From: Paenibacillus arenilitoris
GTDB taxonomy: Bacteria; Bacillota; Bacilli; Paenibacillales; Paenibacillaceae
DNA: 64,000 bases
Assembly (NCBI RefSeq): GCF_014705655.1
Contig: NZ_JACXIY010000012.1
Location: forward strand, 62,001-126,000
Direction of reading: 5' to 3'
A program made the translations under genes and the position numbers. Below the pieces are notes generated by a model. That model was given only the letters and a program-made list of their open reading frames with translations, had not been told where the DNA came from and ran no database searches. This document shows, one piece after another, positions 9,177 to 17,651 of the stretch (within the stretch, counting starts at the first letter, position 1; each line of letters starts with the position of its first letter).

Positions 9177-9336
9177 TGTAACCCGTTTCATTTCGCAACC
9201 GTAAACGCGCCATACGATTCAAAGCACAAAATACACGACAGATTACCGTAACAGAAAGCAAGAGCTATTTGCATCGGTCGCTAGAGTGTATTTATTTTTT
9301 TGCCGAAATGTAACGGGTTTCATGAAACGGGTTACA
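9177..9336 (+). promoter_or_regulatory. Three LacI-type operator candidates
   Basis: TGTAACCCGTTTCA lies at 9177-9190. TGTAACGGGTTTCA (9309-9322) and TGAAACGGGTTACA (9323-9336) abut each other. The first is the exact reverse complement of the third. All are pseudo-palindromes of the TGNAAC-GG-GTTNCA kind. The tandem pair sits downstream of the promoter and just before the ribosome binding site, so roadblock and looping repression by the adjacent LacI protein are plausible. Confidence 0.6.
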
Positions 9337-9376
9337 CTATTCGAGCTTATCTATCCTTTTATTCGGAGGAATCGAC

Positions 9377-12172
9377 ATGAGCATGGAAACGAGGCCGAAG
9401 ACGGTCGTACAATTCGATTCGGACGCGGTACGCATACACGGCAAGCCGCACATTCTGCTGTGCGCCTCGCTGTTCTATTTCCGGATACCGCGCAGGCTGT
9501 GGAAGGAGAGGATGCTCCAGCTGAAGGCGTTCGGCTATAACAGCATCGACGTGTATTTCCCTTGGAACTACCATGAACGCCGGGAAGGGGAATGGGATTT
9601 CGACGGCGAGCGCGACGTTGCGGCCTTCCTGGATACGGCGAAGGAAACGGGGCTTTGGGTCGTTGCCAGACCCGGCCCGTACATTTGCTCGGAATGGGAC
9701 GGCGGCGCGCTCCCGGCCTACCTGCTCGCGAAGGAGGACATGAAGCTGCGCGACAACGATCCCGCCTTTCTCGGCGCGGTCGCAAGCTGGTTCGACCGGA
9801 TTTTGCCGATTCTGAAGGCTTATCAGGAGGGCGAGGGCGGATCGGTCATCGCCGTGCAGCTCGACAACGAGCTGGACTTCTACGGCTGCGACGATCCGCC
9901 GGGCTACATTGCGGCGCTGCGCGACATGGCGCTCGCCCGCGGCATTGCCGTTCCGCTGTTCGCCTGCGCCGGACAGGGCGGATTGCCTCAAGCATCGGGA
10001 CTTGCGGACGGCGTGATGCCGACCTGCAACTTCTATCCCGACGACCGGGACCCGGAATTCGAGGAGAAGGTGCTGCATTACCGGAGAACGCTTGCGGAGC
10101 GAGGCTATCCGCTGCTCGTGACGGAGACGAACCGCGCGCATTATTTGCTCCGGCGGCTGCTGTCCTGCGGCGCCAAGCTGCTGGGCCCGTACCTGCAAGC
10201 ATCCGGAACGGACTTCGGCTTCACGAACGCGACGAACAATTGGGGCAAGCCGCTGGCATTTATGGCTTCCGATTACGATTTCGGGGGCATGATCTCGCCG
10301 GAAGGCCATATTCGGGAGGAGGCGTACGAGGGCCGTCTTCTCGGCCGGTTGATCGAAGCCTACGGCGCCTCGCTTGCGGAAGCGGCGGCGGAGGAGGATA
10401 CCGTCTGGACGCTTGAGGGGGACGCCGTTAATTCGGCGGGGCCGTTCGCGCTGCGGTTGAAGACGGGCGGCAGCCTGCTGTTCGTTACGAATTTGGAGGA
10501 TCGGGACAAAGAAGCGGCGATCGCGCCGGCATCGGATGCGAATGCGAGCGTCTCCGTTTCGTTCACGCTGCGGGCCGGCCGCTCCTTAACGCTCCCTTCG
10601 CAAGTGCCGCTTATCCAATGGGGCTGGGAAGGCGTGCTCGAATATTCGACCGCCGAGCTCTATATGGCGGAGGAGACGGCGGGCGGAACGGTGCTTGCGC
10701 TGCATACGGAAGGCCGGGGAGAGATCGGCCTGAAGTTCGGCGGGCCGGTAGAGGTCTCGGCGGAACAAGCGGCGGTAAGCGGGCAGGACGGAACCGTTAT
10801 CGTCCGCTTCGACGGGCAGACGGACGCTGCCTGCGTCATCCAAGACCCAACCGGACGCCGATTGAAGCTGCTTATCCACGACCGATTGAAAGCGCTTCAC
10901 ATGGAAGGTTTGGACGAGAACGGAGATGCTCGGATCGGCGAGGCTCTCCGCTATCCGGACCTACCGTCCGAGGAGGCGGCCGCGGATTGGACGCTCGGCG
11001 GGTTCGAAGCTTCGGAGCCGATGACGGCTCCGAACGAGCGGATAAGCAGGGATAAGGCGGATTATTTGGAGCGCGAGGGCATTTACCGGGGCTATGCCTG
11101 GTACGAAGCGGCTGTCCGGGTGCCGGAAGGCCGGTCGGTGAAAGGCGTGCTGATCCGGCAGGGCAGCGACGCGGTGTCGCTGTATGCGGGAGGCGAATAC
11201 GCCGGAACGGTTACCCCGGGAGGCGGAACCGCCTATATCCCGCTTGGCGAAGAGCCGGCGAACGGCCGGTTGGTTGCAAGGACGGAAATTTGGGGCCATT
11301 CGAACTTCGACGACATTCGGCTCCCTGCCCTTCGCCTGAATGCGATGAAAGGGCTGAGGGGAATGGCGGCCGTTACGGAGGTGCGGGAGCTTAGCCGGAA
11401 CTGGAGTCTTTATCGCGCGAAGGACCGGACGCTGCGGAAGGAGCATATCGAACCGGCCGATGACGGCCTGTGGCCGGTCGTAGGCTTCGGCGGCTGGATG
11501 TCGCCCGATCATCCCGCCTTCGAATATTACCGGAAATCGTTCGCGGCGTCGGAGGACGCAAGCTCGTGGACGCTGCATTTTCAAGGATTGGGGTCGCTCG
11601 CGAGACTGTTCGTGAACGGAGAGGAAGTCGGCGCGGTCCATCCGTTCGACCCTTACGTGGACATAACGCCTTACGTGACGGCAGGCGAGACGGTTCGGCT
11701 GACGGTATTTCTGGAGCGCGTGCTCGGCTTGCCGGCAGGTCGGGTGACGTTGTACGAGGGCGTCGAAGCGGAGGGCTGGACGATAAGCGGCGCGGAGGAG
11801 GAAGCGCTCCTTGAACATGCGAAGTCGCATCGGGACGCAGCGGTTCAGGCAAATTTCCCCGTGACGCTGCAGGCGGGCGAGACGGCTTGGCTGCAAGCCC
11901 GCACGGTGAACTCGGAGCAAGGAAGCGGCTGGCGTGCGAAGGTGAGCGGCTCCGGTCTTAAGCTGACCGCGTTCATGGAAGGGAGGATCGTCGGCCGGCT
12001 ATGGCTGCCTTGCGAATCGAACCGGCCCGTCGTGACGGGCGGCAGCCCGGATTCCTTCTACCTGCCGGGCGTATGGTACGCGGACGGGAAGGCGGCTCTC
12101 TCGATTTTGCTCGAGGCGGTCGACCCGGGCAAGCAGGGAACGCTGGAATCGATTCGGTTCGTATCGGTCTAG
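9377..12172 (+). CDS. GH35-type beta-galactosidase
   Basis: The 931-residue enzyme has the GH35 TIM barrel in its first 330 or so residues (FGYNSIDVYFPWNYHE, ARPGPYICSEWDGGALPAYLL). The acid/base Glu is at QLDNELDF (E165) and the likely nucleophile at LLVTETNR (E250). The remainder forms beta-rich jelly-roll domains, including one near 700-800 (FHFQGLGSLARLFVNGEEVG-like). There is no signal peptide, so it works on imported galactosides. GGAGG is 6 bases before the ATG. It heads an operon with two permeases and a binding protein. Other exo-activities within GH35 are possible. Confidence 0.87.
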   Translation: MSMETRPKTVVQFDSDAVRIHGKPHILLCASLFYFRIPRRLWKERMLQLKAFGYNSIDVYFPWNYHERREGEWDFDGERDVAAFLDTAKETGLWVVARPGPYICSEWDGGALPAYLLAKEDMKLRDNDPAFLGAVASWFDRILPILKAYQEGEGGSVIAVQLDNELDFYGCDDPPGYIAALRDMALARGIAVPLFACAGQGGLPQASGLADGVMPTCNFYPDDRDPEFEEKVLHYRRTLAERGYPLLVTETNRAHYLLRRLLSCGAKLLGPYLQASGTDFGFTNATNNWGKPLAFMASDYDFGGMISPEGHIREEAYEGRLLGRLIEAYGASLAEAAAEEDTVWTLEGDAVNSAGPFALRLKTGGSLLFVTNLEDRDKEAAIAPASDANASVSVSFTLRAGRSLTLPSQVPLIQWGWEGVLEYSTAELYMAEETAGGTVLALHTEGRGEIGLKFGGPVEVSAEQAAVSGQDGTVIVRFDGQTDAACVIQDPTGRRLKLLIHDRLKALHMEGLDENGDARIGEALRYPDLPSEEAAADWTLGGFEASEPMTAPNERISRDKADYLEREGIYRGYAWYEAAVRVPEGRSVKGVLIRQGSDAVSLYAGGEYAGTVTPGGGTAYIPLGEEPANGRLVARTEIWGHSNFDDIRLPALRLNAMKGLRGMAAVTEVRELSRNWSLYRAKDRTLRKEHIEPADDGLWPVVGFGGWMSPDHPAFEYYRKSFAASEDASSWTLHFQGLGSLARLFVNGEEVGAVHPFDPYVDITPYVTAGETVRLTVFLERVLGLPAGRVTLYEGVEAEGWTISGAEEEALLEHAKSHRDAAVQANFPVTLQAGETAWLQARTVNSEQGSGWRAKVSGSGLKLTAFMEGRIVGRLWLPCESNRPVVTGGSPDSFYLPGVWYADGKAALSILLEAVDPGKQGTLESIRFVSV

Positions 12173-12197
12173 CCCATCATGACTAGGAGGGATGAGA

Positions 12198-13163
12198 ATG
12201 GCTGCCATTGCCGAAATCGCGCAGGAAACGAAGCCGCAGCGCGTCAGTAGCGGAAGAGCAAGACGGTTCTGGAATAACCGGACGCTTCTTCTCATGTGTT
12301 TGCCGGCGATCGCGTTTTTCATCATATTCGCTTATTTGCCGATGCCAGGCCTGTACTTGGCCTTCATTAATTACAACTACTCGGACGGCATCTTCAAAAG
12401 CCCGTTCGTCGCCTTCGACAACTTCCGGTTTCTCGTCATCAACGGGGACCTGTGGCGGCTTTCGTTCAATACCGTCGCCTATAACCTGGTCTTCATCGTG
12501 CTCGGCAACGTGCTGCAGATCATGGTCGCCATCCTGCTGAACGAAATCCGCAAGAAGTGGTTCAAGAAGGTTACGCAGACGATCATGTTTTTGCCGCATT
12601 TTATATCCGCCGTCCTGATCGGCCTCATCGCCTATAATATTTTGAGCTACGACTACGGCTACTTGAACACCGTGCTGGAATCGCTCGGCATGGAGCCCGT
12701 GAAGACGTACTCCAACCCGAACATCTGGCCGTTCATCATCGTGCTCACGTTTTTGTGGCAGTCGACCGGCTACGGATCCATCGTTTATTTCGCGGCCATC
12801 ATGGGGCTGGACAACGAAATCATCGAGGCGTCGGAGATCGACGGGGCCAACGCGTTCCAGCGCATCGTTTACATTATTATTCCGTGGCTGAAGCCGACCT
12901 TCATCATCCTGATGCTGTTCTCGCTCGGCGGCATTCTGAAAGGGAATTTCGGGCTGTTCTTCAACCTCGTCGGGGCGAACAACACCGCCTTGTACGCGAC
13001 GACGGACATTATCGAGACGTACGTGTTCCGCTCGCTCATGACGAACTTCAACTTCTCGATCGGCAGCGCGGTGAGCCTCTATCAATCGGTATTCGGCTTC
13101 ATCATCGTCATTACGGCCAACTGGCTCGTGCGCAAGGCTTCGCCCGAAAACTCGTTATTCTAG
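12198..13163 (+). CDS. Sugar ABC transporter permease (LplB-like)
   Basis: A membrane protein of about 321 residues with six predicted helices and the permease EAA loop EASEIDGANAFQRIVYIIIP near residue 215, typical of CUT1 transporters of the LplB family. AGGAGG at 12185-12190 is only one base from the in-frame ATG at 12192, so the ATG at 12198 (7-base spacing) is preferred. Its stop codon overlaps the ribosome binding site of the next permease. No ATP-binding subunit gene is nearby; a shared MsmX-type ATPase is the usual solution in Bacillales. Confidence 0.9.
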   Translation: MAAIAEIAQETKPQRVSSGRARRFWNNRTLLLMCLPAIAFFIIFAYLPMPGLYLAFINYNYSDGIFKSPFVAFDNFRFLVINGDLWRLSFNTVAYNLVFIVLGNVLQIMVAILLNEIRKKWFKKVTQTIMFLPHFISAVLIGLIAYNILSYDYGYLNTVLESLGMEPVKTYSNPNIWPFIIVLTFLWQSTGYGSIVYFAAIMGLDNEIIEASEIDGANAFQRIVYIIIPWLKPTFIILMLFSLGGILKGNFGLFFNLVGANNTALYATTDIIETYVFRSLMTNFNFSIGSAVSLYQSVFGFIIVITANWLVRKASPENSLF

Positions 13164-13175
13164 GAGGTGTCGACA

Positions 13176-14087
13176 TTGGAAAATACAGGGGAATCCCGGA
13201 GCATCCGCAACGACGCGAGCGGCATCGCCGTCAAAGCGTTCGGCTATCTGTTCATCTCGATCTTCGCGATCTGCTGCCTGCTGCCCTTCCTGCTCGTCCT
13301 CGGCACCTCGTTCACGGCGGAGGCGTCGATCAAGAAGTTCGGCTTTAATTTCTGGCCGCGCGAATTCAGCACGTTCGCTTACAAAATCGTATTCGAAAAC
13401 CCGGATCTCATGATCGGGTCGTACATCGTCACGATGGCGATCACGATCGTCGGCACGGCCGCGGGGCTGTTCATCGTCGCGATGACCGGCTACGCGCTCC
13501 AACGGCCGGACTTCGGGTACCGCAACGGCATTTCGTTCTTCATTTACTTCACCACGCTGTTCTCCGGCGGACTCGTGCCGTTCTATCTGCTCATGACGCA
13601 GTACTTGAGCCTGAAGGACAATTATTTGGCCGTGCTGCTGCCGGGGCTGCTCAGCCCGTTTCTGATCATTATGATGAAAAGCTTCGTTCGCTCCATCCCG
13701 CACGCAATTACCGAATCCGCGAAAATCGACGGCGCCGGCGACTTCACGATTTTCATGAAGCTCATCCTCCCGATGACGACGCCCGCGCTCGCGACGATCG
13801 GCTTGTTCATCGCGCTCGGGTACTGGAACGAATGGTACAATTCGATGCTGTTCCTGTCCCCGGACATGGAATACCGTCCGCTGCAGCTGTTCTTGTACAA
13901 CGTCGTAACGAGCGCCGACTTCATCCGCAATTCCTCGGCCGCCTCGAACGTGGAGCTGCGCGACATGCCGCTCGAATCGATGAAGATGGCGACCGCGGTC
14001 GTCGCGACCGGTCCCGTTATTTTGTTCTATCCGTTCGTGCAGCGGTATTTCATCAAAGGGATTACGGTAGGCGCCGTCAAAGGCTGA
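13176..14087 (+). CDS. Sugar ABC transporter permease (YtcP/LplC-like), TTG start
   Basis: The product of about 303 residues has six membrane segments and the EAA loop ESAKIDGAGDFTIFMKLILP near residue 190. It is the partner of the preceding permease. The in-frame GTG at 13167 lies inside the AGGAGG (13162-13167), so translation most likely begins at the TTG at 13176, 8 bases downstream. The ribosome binding site is itself fused to the upstream stop codon, implying coupled translation. Confidence 0.88.
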   Translation: MENTGESRSIRNDASGIAVKAFGYLFISIFAICCLLPFLLVLGTSFTAEASIKKFGFNFWPREFSTFAYKIVFENPDLMIGSYIVTMAITIVGTAAGLFIVAMTGYALQRPDFGYRNGISFFIYFTTLFSGGLVPFYLLMTQYLSLKDNYLAVLLPGLLSPFLIIMMKSFVRSIPHAITESAKIDGAGDFTIFMKLILPMTTPALATIGLFIALGYWNEWYNSMLFLSPDMEYRPLQLFLYNVVTSADFIRNSSAASNVELRDMPLESMKMATAVVATGPVILFYPFVQRYFIKGITVGAVKG

Positions 14088-14094
14088 TGTGTCT

Positions 14095-14132
14095 GGGGCC
14101 TAGCGGCCTCTTCACATAACGGGCAACGCCCG
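14095..14132 (+). promoter_or_regulatory. Two small hairpins before the binding-protein gene
   Basis: GGGGCC-TAGC-GGCCTC (14095-14110) and CGGGC-AAC-GCCCG (14120-14132) lie between the second permease and the binding-protein gene. Such intercistronic stems commonly trim or stabilise mRNA so that the binding protein is made in excess. The role here is inferred. Confidence 0.4.
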
Positions 14133-14161
14133 ATTCATGAAAACAAAGGGGAGACACGCAA

Positions 14162-15784
14162 ATGTCCAAGTTCAAACGGGTTTCGGCTTTGCTGATCGCA
14201 GTGATGACGGTTATCGCACTAGCCGCTTGTTCGGGCAATAACGGCGGGAACGGCAGCAACGTCGGCAACGGCGGAACGGCCGCGAACGGCGGGTCCGGCA
14301 ATTCGGGCGGCACGAACGCGGAGGGCGACGCGGGAGAGGTCGACACGTCCAAGTTCGTCAAAATCAGCTACGTCGTGCTGGGGAACAAGCCGACGAACGG
14401 CCAGTTCGAGACCGTGCTGGCCGAAGTGAACAAGAAGATGAAGGAAAAAATCAACGCCGAGCTGGAGTGGAAATGGGTCGAGTGGGCGGATTGGCAAACG
14501 AAGTACAACCTTCTGCTCGCGTCCGGCGAGCCGATCGATCTGATTACGATCGGAACCGACTGGCTGGATACTTGGGGCAACGCGCAGCGCGGGGCGTTCA
14601 TGCCGCTTGACGAGCTGCTGCCGAAGTACGCGCCGCAGACCTGGAATTCGATTCCCGAGGAAGACTGGGCGGAGAGCAAATACAAAGACCAAATCGTCCT
14701 TATTCCGGAGAACGATTATACGCAATGGGTCAACCACGGCTTCTTCTACCGCGGCGATTGGGCGAAGGAAGCCGGCATTACCGAGCCGATCAAGGATTGG
14801 GAAGGCATCGGCCAGTACCTGCAATATGTGAAAGACAACAAACCGGATGTCGTTCCGTGGGATGCCGTCGCCCAGACGAGCACGTTCGGCGGCTTCGTGC
14901 AATCGTACACCGATAACCTGGACCTTCCGATTTCGACGGGCTACCTGCCGGTATTCACGACGAAGTCGTACGACGAGAAGTTCACGGTCACAAGCCCGGT
15001 ATTCGAAGAGACGTTCGTGGATTTCGCGACGATGATGAAGGATTGGGCGGACAAAGGCTACTGGCGCGAGGACGTGCTGAACAACAAGAACGACAACCGC
15101 GCATCGCTGCGCGCCGGACTGTCGGGTCTCGACCAGCACCATACGCAAACGTTCGGCGGCCTGCGCGTGCAGATGGACAAAGACCAGCCGAACTCCGAGC
15201 TTCAAATGTTCCCGTTCAACCGCACCGGCGGCAACAACCTGCTGGAGCTGTCCATCACGCACGGCGGCACTTCCGTCGGCGCGCACAGCAAAAATCCGGA
15301 ACGCGCCCTTATGGCTTACGATCTGATCCGCAACGACGAAGAAATTTACCACCTGATCAACTACGGCATCGAAGGCGTTCAATACGAAATCAAAGACGGC
15401 AAGCGCGTCCAGCCCGAGGGCTACGACGATGCGAAGCATGGCTTCTATGCCGACTTCTGGGGCGGCCGCGTAGACAAATTCGAAATTCCGAGCGCGACGA
15501 CTTGGGATCAGCTCGAAGAAACGCTCTACGCCGAATACGATCAAATCAAAAAACCGTATCCGTACGGCCAATTCGTCTTCGACAAAACGCCGGTCGAGGC
15601 GGAGCTGACCGCGATGACGCAGGTGACCGGCGAGATGGGTCCCGCGATCACGTACGGCAAGGCGGGCGATCCGGCCGCGGCCGTCGAGGAATTCCGCAGC
15701 AAGCTGAAGACGGCCGGCTACGACAAAGTGCTTGCCGAGCTGCAGCGCCAGCTGGATGAGTACAAGAAGCTGATCGAAGGGTAA
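14162..15784 (+). CDS. Extracellular sugar-binding lipoprotein (LplA-like)
   Basis: The 540-residue protein begins with a lipoprotein signal peptide whose lipobox ALAAC places the lipidated Cys at residue 23. A Gly/Asn-rich linker and a family-1-like solute-binding fold follow (for example LLASGEPIDLITIGTDW, then a C-terminal GEMGPAITYGKAGDPA segment typical of large LplA proteins). It is tethered outside the membrane, captures the oligosaccharide and delivers it to the two permeases upstream. GGGGAG precedes the ATG. A strong terminator follows. The ligand is probably a galactoside, judged from the GH35 gene in the operon. Confidence 0.9.
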   Translation: MSKFKRVSALLIAVMTVIALAACSGNNGGNGSNVGNGGTAANGGSGNSGGTNAEGDAGEVDTSKFVKISYVVLGNKPTNGQFETVLAEVNKKMKEKINAELEWKWVEWADWQTKYNLLLASGEPIDLITIGTDWLDTWGNAQRGAFMPLDELLPKYAPQTWNSIPEEDWAESKYKDQIVLIPENDYTQWVNHGFFYRGDWAKEAGITEPIKDWEGIGQYLQYVKDNKPDVVPWDAVAQTSTFGGFVQSYTDNLDLPISTGYLPVFTTKSYDEKFTVTSPVFEETFVDFATMMKDWADKGYWREDVLNNKNDNRASLRAGLSGLDQHHTQTFGGLRVQMDKDQPNSELQMFPFNRTGGNNLLELSITHGGTSVGAHSKNPERALMAYDLIRNDEEIYHLINYGIEGVQYEIKDGKRVQPEGYDDAKHGFYADFWGGRVDKFEIPSATTWDQLEETLYAEYDQIKKPYPYGQFVFDKTPVEAELTAMTQVTGEMGPAITYGKAGDPAAAVEEFRSKLKTAGYDKVLAELQRQLDEYKKLIEG

Positions 15785-15795
15785 CCGCGATTAAC

Positions 15796-15846
15796 GAAGC
15801 TGCCCTCATAGCCATGGACGATGGCTGGGGGCGGCTTCATTTTTTT
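15796..15846 (+). terminator. Rho-independent terminator of the GH35-ABC operon
   Basis: GAAGCTGCCC pairs with GGGCGGCTTC (with mismatches) around an inner AGCCAT/ATGGCT stem, followed by seven T residues at 15840-15846. Confidence 0.85.
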
Positions 15847-15946
15847 ATCGCGAAACGAGCTTATGCCGCCAAAGGCCGGCACAGAACCGAGCTGCGCAAG
15901 ATGCAGCTAGCGGTTCGTGCGTAGCGTCAGCCGTTTACACTTGGCC

Positions 15947-16375
15947 TTATTGACGGCCTTTTGCAAGGATTCGGAATGTGACGCCGAATTTATCCGTGAC
16001 ATTGCCGTAAGCGGGGCTGAAGAAGCTGGCTTGCAGCGGCTCGTTCACTTGACCGTCTTGTTTCAAGACATCAAAATATCGGGCAGCTTGATCCTTGTCG
16101 TCGGTTTGAACGACGATCGTTATTTGCGTCCCCTTCTCGTAGCGGCTTCCGGTGACGTGATCGGAAATTTGCAGCTCCGAATCGCCGATTTTCAAGACGG
16201 CGTAATTAATCCAGTTCCTCTTCTCCGGCGGCAGCGGAGCTTCGGGACTTTCCGGCATGTCGCCGAATCGCAGCATATAGGCGACCTTGGCATCCAGCGC
16301 CTTCACGTATAACTCGATCGCTTCCCTGGCTGATCCGTTCATTTCAAGAAAAGGGATCAAAATCGTACTCACCAT
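15947..16375 (-). CDS. PhnB-like VOC family protein
   Basis: The product of about 142 residues matches the PhnB/glyoxalase-fold group (STILIPFLEMNGSAREAIELYVKALDAKVAYMLRFG start; ends NVTDKFGVTFRILAKG). These VOC dimers often bind metals and small ligands, but many lack a known reaction. GAGGAG directly abuts a TTG at 16381, so the ATG at 16375, 6 bases on, is the better start. It is divergent from the ECF sigma gene and has its own promoter with the same motif as the sigma gene's promoter, so it is probably a direct target of that sigma factor. Confidence 0.82.
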   Translation of the reverse strand: MVSTILIPFLEMNGSAREAIELYVKALDAKVAYMLRFGDMPESPEAPLPPEKRNWINYAVLKIGDSELQISDHVTGSRYEKGTQITIVVQTDDKDQAARYFDVLKQDGQVNEPLQASFFSPAYGNVTDKFGVTFRILAKGRQ

Positions 16376-16455
16376 AACCAACTCCTCAGTATCATTTTTT
16401 TCGGGACGCCTTCAGCATGGTTCGCTTGCTCCGGTTTCCCTTGTTCACTTGCTAT

Positions 16456-16482
16456 GTCGCAAGCCGGGGAGGAAACGTGACG
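16456..16482 (-). promoter_or_regulatory. ECF-type promoter for the PhnB-like gene
   Basis: Read on the minus strand: CGTCACG (16482-16476), 16 bases, then CGACATA (from 16459). The layout matches the published ECF41 promoter pattern, TGTCACA and CGTC boxes 16 bases apart, with small changes. Confidence 0.65.
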
Positions 16483-16529
16483 GATGCGGCGAAATTTTTT
16501 TAAAAAAGTTTAAGTTTCGCTCTTTCCGT

Positions 16530-16556
16530 TGTCACGTTTGTCGGGATTCGTACGAC
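16530..16556 (+). promoter_or_regulatory. ECF-type autoregulatory promoter for the sigma gene
   Basis: TGTCACG (16530-16536), 16 bases, then CGACATA (from 16553). It shares GTCACGTTT and CGACATA with the divergent promoter at 16456-16482 at identical spacing, which strongly suggests recognition by one sigma factor. Confidence 0.65.
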
Positions 16557-16594
16557 ATATAAGGAAAAGGGATCTGAAGAAAGGAATAGGATGC

Positions 16595-17473
16595 ATGAAC
16601 GATAGGAATCGGCTTGCGGAACAATTCGAGGCTCATCGAAATCACCTGCAATCGGTCGCTTACCGGATGCTCGGATCCGCAAGCGAAGCGGACGACGCCG
16701 TCCAGGAGTCATGGATCCGGCTTAGCCGCACCGATGCCGCCAAGGTCGAGAATATGGGGGGATGGCTGACGACGATCGTCTCCAGGGTGTGTCTGGATAT
16801 GCTGCGAACCCGTAAATCGCGGCGCGAGGAGCTTACGCTGGACAACATACCCGAACCGGCGAATAGCCGCCAGGACGAAAGCGATCCCGAGCACGAAACG
16901 TTGTTGTCCGACGCTGTCGGTCTTGCCATGCTGATGGTTCTTGGAAATTTAAACCCCGCCGAACGCGTCTCGTTCGTATTGCATGATATTTTCGCCGTGT
17001 CATTCTCGGAAATCTCCCCGATCATCGGGCGCAACGAGGTTGCGGCCAGACAACTCGCGAGCCGTGCGCGCCGCCGGATTCAGGGAGCGAAAGCGATTGC
17101 GGCTTCGGAGGAGTTCAAACGAAAGCGGGAGCTTGTCGATGCCTTCCTTGCCGCGTCGCGTTCCGGGGATTTCGGGAAGCTGCTCGAGGTATTGGATCCC
17201 GATGTGGTGCTCCGGCAAGACCCTGCCTTTCCGCCTGTCGCGGCATGGCCGGTCGTTCACGGCGCGGAAGCCGTGGCGAAGGGCTTCGCCGGTCGCGCCC
17301 AGGGCGCGCGCACGGTGCTCGTGAACGGAACCGTGGGCGTGGTCGTCGCTCCCCGCGGTCAAATGCTGTTCGTGCTCGAGCTCAAAATCGTGGACGGCAA
17401 GATCGCCGAGATCGACATGACGGCCGAACAATCGCGGATTCGCCAGCTCGACTTGGCGGAATTGAGTGGTTGA
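16595..17473 (+). CDS. ECF sigma factor with fused SnoaL-like domain (SigJ/ECF41-like)
   Basis: The 292-residue protein has sigma region 2 (HLQSVAYRMLGSASEADDAVQESWIRL, residues about 15-45), region 4 (SFSEISPIIGRNEVAARQLASRARRRI, about 145-175) and a C-terminal NTF2/SnoaL-like domain (about 185-285). ECF sigma factors of this type are controlled by the fused domain instead of a membrane anti-sigma. The DGGGR motif usual in ECF41 is replaced (LRQDPAFP), so it may belong to a sister group. The ATG at 16595 follows a purine-rich AAAGGAATAGG; an upstream in-frame start lacks a site. It probably transcribes itself and the divergent PhnB-like gene. Confidence 0.85.
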   Translation: MNDRNRLAEQFEAHRNHLQSVAYRMLGSASEADDAVQESWIRLSRTDAAKVENMGGWLTTIVSRVCLDMLRTRKSRREELTLDNIPEPANSRQDESDPEHETLLSDAVGLAMLMVLGNLNPAERVSFVLHDIFAVSFSEISPIIGRNEVAARQLASRARRRIQGAKAIAASEEFKRKRELVDAFLAASRSGDFGKLLEVLDPDVVLRQDPAFPPVAAWPVVHGAEAVAKGFAGRAQGARTVLVNGTVGVVVAPRGQMLFVLELKIVDGKIAEIDMTAEQSRIRQLDLAELSG

Positions 17474-17651
17474 TGGGCCGGCGGCCGGTGAACTCATTAA
17501 CCAGGTCCGCAGGGAATGGGGTATAATGGAAGCATGGCTGCGCGCATGTCGGCCCAGCGCCCGGTTTGCCGCCGGATGCGGCAAATGAACCCGGCACATG
17601 GCTTTGGCAAGCGCGCTTCGGCCTTAATAAGCGGAAGGCGGTGCATAGTGT

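Noticed and set aside
12192-12197. ATG at 12192 as permease start
   Set aside because: It lies one base from the AGGAGG; the ATG at 12198 has proper spacing.
14162-15784. Aldouronate-specific annotation for the LplA-like protein
   Set aside because: Family resemblance alone does not establish the ligand; the GH35 context favours galactosides.
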